From NCBI GenBank assembly GCA_900321895.1, contig ONYB01000060.1, positions 1 through 9,782 on the forward strand: a DNA stretch of 9,782 nt, in the 5' to 3' direction. Below the pieces are notes generated by a model. The model did not search any database. It was given only the letters and a program-made list of their open reading frames with translations, and was not told where the DNA came from. Positions 6,451 to 9,782 of this stretch are shown here, one piece after another. The translations under genes were made by a program, and so were the position numbers. The stretch comes from an uncultured Brachyspira sp. Its GTDB lineage: Bacteria; Cyanobacteriota; Vampirovibrionia; Gastranaerophilales; Gastranaerophilaceae. Numbering within the stretch: the stretch's first letter is position 1; each line of letters opens with the position of its first letter.

Positions 6451-6852
6451 TTAATGAATTTGGAAAACGCATTTAGTACAGTGTGCCTTCGGCTGTACAA
6501 CCAAATTGTCCTCCAAATCGTACATTTGAGAAATTTTTGTCACAAGCGGAGCTCCGCATTTCGGGCACTTCAAGCCGCCCGCACCCTTCAAAATTAGTTC
6601 TTTCAAACTTTCTATAATTTGCGGTGAAACCAAATCGTTACTGAAATCTTTTTCCAACTTTTTAATTTCTTCCGGACTGCATTTCAAGCCTTTTGCAAGG
6701 TTTTGTCTGATTGTGACCGGCAAAAACAATTCCTTGCCCGCCTCAATATCTTCTATCAAACTCAAATCGATATTGCATTTTGCGGCAAGCCCCTTGGGTG
6801 ACATGCCCAAATCATCTCTTCTTTTTTGTATAAATTGTGCTAATGTTTTCAT
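6451..6852 (-). CDS. XRE-type HTH protein with C-terminal zinc ribbon
   Basis: A 133-residue protein, probably a small cytosolic DNA-binding regulator. Residues 3-66 form a Cro/CI-type helix-turn-helix (LAQFIQKRRDDLGMSPKGLAAKCNIDLSLIEDIEAGK), followed by a charged linker. Residues 94-130 have CPKCG (C96, C99) and CTKC (C125, C128), a four-cysteine zinc ribbon with 25 residues between the pairs. The HTH plus zinc-ribbon architecture is reminiscent of eukaryotic-like or archaeal MBF1-type layouts reversed, but I recognise no named family. I chose the ATG at 6852; a longer frame from a TTG at 6900 would cross the promoter and a hairpin. There is no Shine-Dalgarno before the ATG, and a TATAAT ends only eight bases upstream, so the mRNA may be leaderless. 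It is convergent with the hydrogenase and downstream of the lipoprotein gene, from which a hairpin separates it. Target unknown. Confidence 0.83.
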   Translation of the reverse strand: MKTLAQFIQKRRDDLGMSPKGLAAKCNIDLSLIEDIEAGKELFLPVTIRQNLAKGLKCSPEEIKKLEKDFSNDLVSPQIIESLKELILKGAGGLKCPKCGAPLVTKISQMYDLEDNLVVQPKAHCTKCVFQIH

Positions 6853-6859
6853 AGCCAAA

Positions 6860-6889
6860 ATTATACCATAATAAAAAGTCCTCACGCAA
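6860..6889 (-). promoter_or_regulatory. promoter of the XRE/zinc-ribbon gene (possibly leaderless transcript)
   Basis: On the minus strand, TTGCGT (6889-6884), an 18-nt spacer and a perfect TATAAT (6865-6860) preceded by TGG make an extended -10 promoter. A start six to seven bases downstream would fall at 6853-6854, directly at the ATG (6852). The -35 lies in the loop of the preceding gene's terminator hairpin. Confidence 0.6.
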
Positions 6890-6910
6890 GATTTACGCAA
6901 GGACTTTTTT
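6873..6910. terminator. hairpin terminator downstream of the lipoprotein gene
   Basis: AAAAAGTCCT (6873-6882) pairs with AGGACTTTTT (6900-6909) around a 17-nt loop containing two copies of ACGCAAG. Read on the minus strand it follows the lipoprotein stop by about 27 nt and ends in a five-T run. On the plus strand it ends in six Ts, so it may work in both directions. Confidence 0.6.
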
Positions 6911-6936
6911 CGGATGTATAAATTATTGGTTATAAG

Positions 6937-7809
6937 TTATTTTTTGTCCTCATAAGGAACATCTTTCGGTGTAACCGAGTTTACTTCGATTGAAGAATAT
7001 CTTCTGACTGCATCGTATTTGTTCGTGAAAATAATTGATTTTTCAAGATCGCCTTTTTCAAACTTGCCGTCGTATTCAGCGTTTCCGTCTTCGTCAATCG
7101 TGTAACGGTTGCCTGTAGATACGTCGTACATTGCTGTTGAAACAGGTTTGTAATTCAACTCGTTGTTTTTGTCCAAATTAGGGTTTCTCAACTTCAACAA
7201 TTTTACAACTAACTGGTTTTTGCCGTCTGGTGTTGAATATCCCAACTGGTAGAAGTTTTCGTTTTTGCCTTCAACGTATTTGCCTTCATCATCATCAAAA
7301 TCCGTAGTTGTTACGTTGTACCACATCTCATTTTTAGAAGATTTGTCTTCGTTGAACAATGATTTTACATAAGGATGTTTGTATTCATCCAAATAAACCA
7401 TTCTAACAGGGATTTTGCCGTCGCCTGTATCGATGCTGTTGTTTTCAAAGAATTTTTTGATTACAGGAGCTACAGGTGAGTCGTATCCGGGTTTAATTTT
7501 GACTGTGTCAACTCTATCGCATCCGGGGATAGGGTAATAGTGAACTTCTTTTACTGTATCGACAGGTATTTCAACAGGATAAATGTGTGTTTCATCAAAA
7601 TTCATCTTGTCGCAACTTGTCAAACCTGCTGTGCCCATTGACAACATCATTGCCAATGCCAAAGCCTTTGTCGCATTTGTAATTGCGTTGTTTGAAACAT
7701 TATTTCTATCTTCCCCTTTAAAAGCTACCTTTGTTTCAGGAGCGTTGCAACCGCTGCACTGAACTTTTGGGGAAATACCTACTTTTGCACTTATTGCATT
7801 TACTTGCAT
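6937..7809 (-). CDS. putative lipoprotein of unknown function with long tagged N-terminus
   Basis: A 290-residue protein I do not recognise. The start is the ATG at 7809, with GGAGG (7821-7817) seven nt upstream; a longer in-frame extension lacks support. Residues 1-47 are polar and contain a CSGC pair (C18, C21) and VAFKGED (28-34), a tag like those I recall in Gastranaerophilales proteins. Residues 48-65 are hydrophobic (KALALAMMLSMGTAGLTS) and run into C66, giving a good lipobox (LTSC). This suggests secretion and lipidation, although the n-region is about 47 residues instead of the usual 5-10. The mature part is hydrophilic and acidic, rich in Asn, Asp, Lys and Tyr, with two related phrases (VEIPVDTVKEVHYYPIPG and CDRVDTVKIKPGY) near its start. 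No enzymatic motif is visible. It follows recA on the same strand after 160 nt that hold a hairpin and its own -10, so it is probably a separate transcript. An alternative is an inner-membrane anchor without cleavage. Confidence 0.75.
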   Translation of the reverse strand: MQVNAISAKVGISPKVQCSGCNAPETKVAFKGEDRNNVSNNAITNATKALALAMMLSMGTAGLTSCDKMNFDETHIYPVEIPVDTVKEVHYYPIPGCDRVDTVKIKPGYDSPVAPVIKKFFENNSIDTGDGKIPVRMVYLDEYKHPYVKSLFNEDKSSKNEMWYNVTTTDFDDDEGKYVEGKNENFYQLGYSTPDGKNQLVVKLLKLRNPNLDKNNELNYKPVSTAMYDVSTGNRYTIDEDGNAEYDGKFEKGDLEKSIIFTNKYDAVRRYSSIEVNSVTPKDVPYEDKK

Positions 7810-7828
7810 GAAAAAACCTCCGGTTTTA

Positions 7829-7857
7829 ATTATATTTCGTCCTACTAACTTAAAAAA
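7829..7857 (-). promoter_or_regulatory. candidate promoter of the lipoprotein gene
   Basis: A perfect TATAAT is read on the minus strand at 7834-7829, about 20 nt before the ATG. At the expected 17-nt distance there is only a run of T (7857-7852), so the -35 is poor. The -10 is followed by GGAGG inside a small hairpin (7827-7813). Confidence 0.4.
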
Positions 7858-7910
7858 GGAACACAAAATTTCTTGCTACAAATCATGCAAAAATATGTGA
7901 ACCTTTTTTT
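7852..7910 (-). terminator. imperfect hairpin between recA and the lipoprotein gene
   Basis: AAAAAAGG (7852-7859) pairs with CCTTTTTT (7902-7909). After a 2x2 A/A mismatch, CACA (7862-7865) pairs with TGTG (7896-7899). Further inside, TTGC pairs with GCAA. It follows recA by about 60 nt and has a T run on its minus-strand exit (TTCCTTTTTT), fitting a rho-independent terminator for recA, although the GC content is low. Confidence 0.45.
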
Positions 7911-7969
7911 TAAATCTTATTATTACTGGGTTTTGGAGGCATAATTACCTTTTACAAAACTTAATAAAA

Positions 7970-8998
7970 CTATTGTTCAGCCAATTTTTCTCTTACCAAA
8001 GTTTCAACTTCGTTCAAAATATCAGGATTTTCAGTCAAGAAATCTCTTGCTTTGTCGCGTCCCTGACCGAGTTTTTCTTCTTTAAAGCTGAACCAAGAAC
8101 CGGCTTTTTTAACGATATCGAGATTAACTGCGACATCGAGGATGTTTCCGACTTTGCAAATACCCTTACCGAAGATTATGTCAAATTCGGCAGTTCTAAA
8201 CGGTGGAGCAACTTTGTTTTTCAACACACGAACTCTAACGTGGTTTCCGACGTCGCCGTCCTCACCTTTAACACCTTCTGTGCGTTTGATTTCCATACGA
8301 ACAGAGGCATAATATTTAAGAGCGTTACCACCTGTTGTAACTTCAGGGTTTCCGTACATAACACCGATTTTCATACGCAACTGGTTGATGAAAATAACTG
8401 TTGTGTTGGTTTTGCCGATAATACCTGTCAATTTTCTCAAGGCTTTGCTCATCAAACGAGCTTGTAAACCCATTTGCTGATCTTCCATAGAGCCTTCGAT
8501 TTCGGCTTTCGGAACGAGAGCTGCAACCGAGTCGACAACTACAACATCCACCGCTCCAGAGCGAACCAATTCTTCCGTAATATCAAGAGCTTGTTCACCT
8601 GTATCAGGCTGTGAAATCAACAAGTCATCCACCTTAACGCCCAAATTTCTTGCATATTCAGGATCAAGAGCGTGTTCTGCATCGACGAAAGCCGCAATCC
8701 CGCCACGTTTTTGACATTCTGCAACGATATGTTGAGCGAGTGTTGTTTTACCGGAACTTTCAGGGCCATAGATTTCGATGATACGACCACGAGGAATTCC
8801 GCCGATACCAAGGGCTACGTCAAGAGCAAGTGAACCCGTTGGAATAGCATCAACATTAACTGTTGCTTTATCCCCGAGTTTCATGATAGAACCTTTACCA
8901 AAATCTTTTTCGATTTTTTCGATTGCTAATTTTAATGCTTTGCTTCTTGCCTCATTTTGTGACAAAACCTCTGCATTATCTTTTTCCTTGCTTGCCAT
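7970..8998 (-). CDS. recA: RecA recombinase
   Basis: A 342-residue, full-length RecA: the ATP-dependent strand-exchange protein of homologous recombination and co-protease for LexA-type repressors, acting on DNA in the cytosol. Seen in order: the N-terminal polymerisation helix (ALKLAIEKIEKDFGKGSIMKLGD), Walker A GPESSGKTT (78-86), Walker B VVVVDS with D156, loop L1 region EIEGSMEDQQMGLQARLMS, and loop L2 region NQLRMKIGVMYGNPEVTTGGNALKYYASVR (205-234). The C-terminal domain contains GSWFSFKEEKLGQGRDKARDFL. It lacks the long acidic tail of the E. coli protein, ending in KLAEQ. The ATG at 8998 has AAAGG two nt upstream and AAGGA about 11 nt upstream, neither ideally spaced. It lies 22 nt downstream of an HTH/coiled-coil gene, with no promoter visible between them, so I infer one operon. 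I saw no LexA box by eye in the upstream 500 nt. Confidence 0.99.
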   Translation of the reverse strand: MASKEKDNAEVLSQNEARSKALKLAIEKIEKDFGKGSIMKLGDKATVNVDAIPTGSLALDVALGIGGIPRGRIIEIYGPESSGKTTLAQHIVAECQKRGGIAAFVDAEHALDPEYARNLGVKVDDLLISQPDTGEQALDITEELVRSGAVDVVVVDSVAALVPKAEIEGSMEDQQMGLQARLMSKALRKLTGIIGKTNTTVIFINQLRMKIGVMYGNPEVTTGGNALKYYASVRMEIKRTEGVKGEDGDVGNHVRVRVLKNKVAPPFRTAEFDIIFGKGICKVGNILDVAVNLDIVKKAGSWFSFKEEKLGQGRDKARDFLTENPDILNEVETLVREKLAEQ

Positions 8999-9020
8999 AA
9001 CCTTTAATTTCCTTTATTAA

Positions 9021-9515
9021 TTATTCCCAAACGTGTTTGTTTTGTTTTACGTACAAACCCATACCGATAGATTTGTAGCTGTTCACGTCATTTTTAAGCT
9101 GATAAATTTCTTTATTCAAATCAATGATTTTTTGTCTAAGGGTTTCGTTGTCGGTTTTGCATCTGATTAGTTCGACAACAACTTCATCCATACCTTCGAG
9201 TTTTTCGTCGATAACTTTTGCAATTCTGTCACTCAAATTGTTTTCCATTTCTTTAAGAGAAACGAGAAGATTTTTCATAACAGGGGATTGCATTTGAGCT
9301 GAAGTAATCATAGGGTTTGTAATCCCTTTTTGTGCTTGTACTTTTCTAAGATTTTTAACTTCATCATAAGAAAAGTAAGTATGACCTTTGCTATTTTTTC
9401 TTGGCATAATTGAAGCACGCTTACAAAGTTCTACAATTTCTTTGTTATCAGTATTCAATATAGCTCTAACTTCTTGTGGAGATAAGATTTTCTCCTTCAA
9501 TGCTTCTTTTAACAT
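9021..9515 (-). CDS. MerR-like HTH plus coiled-coil protein, upstream of recA
   Basis: A 164-residue protein I cannot name. Residues 11-58 look like a MerR-type winged helix-turn-helix (LSPQEVRAILNTDNKEIVELCKRASIMPR, then GHTYFSYDEVKNLRKVQ, where Y-F-S-Y-D-E-V is the usual wing/helix entry). A linker of about 23 residues rich in Gln, Met and Ser follows. Residues about 82-148 are a long amphipathic coiled coil (LLVSLKEMENNLSDRIAKVIDEKLEGMDEVVVELIR, then NETLRQKIIDLNKEIYQLKNDV), suggesting a dimer or higher oligomer. The tail ends in NKHVWE. There is no effector domain. The ATG at 9515 has GAGGG 11 nt upstream, and a TATAAT lies at 9549-9544. The stop is 22 nt before recA, so the pair is probably co-transcribed. 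It could regulate this operon, act as a nucleoid or segregation protein, or modulate recombination; the sequence does not decide. Confidence 0.8.
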   Translation of the reverse strand: MLKEALKEKILSPQEVRAILNTDNKEIVELCKRASIMPRKNSKGHTYFSYDEVKNLRKVQAQKGITNPMITSAQMQSPVMKNLLVSLKEMENNLSDRIAKVIDEKLEGMDEVVVELIRCKTDNETLRQKIIDLNKEIYQLKNDVNSYKSIGMGLYVKQNKHVWE

Positions 9516-9543
9516 ATTTTATTGTTCCCTCAAAACTTTCCCA

Positions 9544-9572
9544 ATTATATTTTATTTTACTCGTGAAAAAAA
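9544..9572 (-). promoter_or_regulatory. candidate promoter of the HTH/coiled-coil-recA operon
   Basis: On the minus strand a perfect TATAAT occupies 9549-9544. The -35 position, 17 nt upstream, holds only a T run (9572-9567), the same arrangement as at the lipoprotein gene. No LexA-type GAAC-N4-GTTC or cyanobacterial AGTACNNNNGTWC site is visible nearby. Confidence 0.4.
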
Positions 9573-9614
9573 AACAAATATTTTACGCATGTTGTAACAC
9601 TACTTAATAAAAAA

Positions 9615-9684
9615 GTTGATAAGACTATAAGGCGATAGGGCGATAAGTCCGTATCGTAAAGATACTAGGATACTAGGGCACTAA
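9615..9684. repeat. degenerate octanucleotide tandem array
   Basis: The bases fall into 8-nt units: GTTGATAA, GACTATAA, GGCGATAG, GGCGATAA (9615-9646), a 14-nt centre, then GATACTAG, GATACTAG, GGCACTAA (9661-9684). Units share G at position 1 and (A/C)TA(A/G) near the end. The centre contains GTATC/GATAC (9651-9655 and 9661-9665), a 5-bp inverted repeat. It is non-coding and lies upstream of the recA operon. Confidence 0.6.
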
Positions 9685-9686
9685 GT

Positions 9687-9782
9687 TCTTTACGTTTATT
9701 AAACCATGTCATCTTGAGGAGCGAAGCGACGTAAAGATCGCATCGTCGTGAAACATTGCTCAGATACCTTTTCACCCCTTAC
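9687..9782. repeat. partial dispersed palindromic repeat, continuing beyond window
   Basis: From about 9705 the sequence contains GTCATCTTGAGGAGCGAAGC followed by GACGTAAAGATCGCAT. This resembles the 'GTCATCCTGAGCGAAGCGAAGGATCT' type of intergenic repeat that I recall from many gut and environmental bacterial genomes. TCTTTACGT (9687-9695) and ACGTAAAGA (9729-9737) form a perfect 9-bp inverted pair, and ATCTT/AAGAT pair inside it (9711-9715, 9734-9738). No coding frame is supported. The right boundary is not visible. Confidence 0.45.

Noticed and set aside
6853..6900. XRE/zinc-ribbon protein starting at TTG 6900
   Set aside because: The extension is encoded by a hairpin arm and the TATAAT promoter, and adds residues outside the HTH domain.
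7973..8467. Long open frame on the plus strand inside recA
   Set aside because: It is antisense to the conserved RecA core, and the Phe-rich translation has no family resemblance.
9615..9684. CRISPR array
   Set aside because: Units are 8 nt with no unique spacers, and no cas genes are nearby.
9516..9782. tRNA or other structured RNA gene in the right-hand gap
   Set aside because: I found no cloverleaf, TTCGA-type T-loop or conserved RNA motif; repeats explain most of the structure.

Overview
The window reads as chromosomal DNA of an AT-rich, strictly fermentative bacterium. My best guess is a gut member of the Gastranaerophilales / Melainabacteria, the non-photosynthetic relatives of Cyanobacteria. 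This rests on a monomeric multi-cluster [FeFe] hydrogenase and on two unrelated proteins with short N-terminal 'ISFGA' / 'VAFKG' tags, which I associate from memory with that group. A RecA phylogeny would be the decisive test. I see no transposase, integrase, CRISPR array, tRNA or rRNA. No gap between genes exceeds 300 bases.

Layout, left to right. (1) Bases 1-1118 hold the 3' part of a multi-pass membrane protein (+) that begins before the window. (2) Bases 1170-2815 hold a two-gene operon (+): an Lrp/AsnC regulator and a class I/II aminotransferase. They share a GTGA stop/start and resemble the Bacillus AlaR/AlaT (YugG/YugH) pair. (3) A GNAT-like acetyltransferase (-, 2780-3370) overlaps the aminotransferase tail to tail and lies divergent to an AdhR-like MerR regulator (+, 3462-3878). 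The MerR gene overlaps by 4 nt, tail to tail, an EamA/DMT transporter (-, 3875-4762). (4) Divergent to the transporter is a [FeFe] hydrogenase (+, 4908-6380). Its upstream region carries two overlapping inverted repeats, one resembling a redox-sensing Rex operator. A perfect 17-bp hairpin follows the gene. (5) On the minus strand, in order of transcription, lie a MerR-like HTH/coiled-coil protein (9515-9021), recA (8998-7970), a putative lipoprotein of unknown function (7809-6937) and a small XRE/zinc-ribbon protein (6852-6451). (6) Bases 9615-9782 are non-coding: a degenerate octamer tandem array followed by part of what looks like a dispersed palindromic repeat.

Functionally the genes are loosely connected. 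The hydrogenase would dispose of electrons from reduced ferredoxin as H2 during fermentation. The regulator/aminotransferase pair probably handles alanine or a related amino acid. The MerR, GNAT and transporter genes form a small block that may respond to an electrophile or another small molecule. The HTH/coiled-coil gene is 22 nt upstream of recA and is probably co-transcribed with it, which makes it the most interesting uncharacterised gene here. The lipoprotein and XRE/zinc-ribbon genes appear to have their own promoters.
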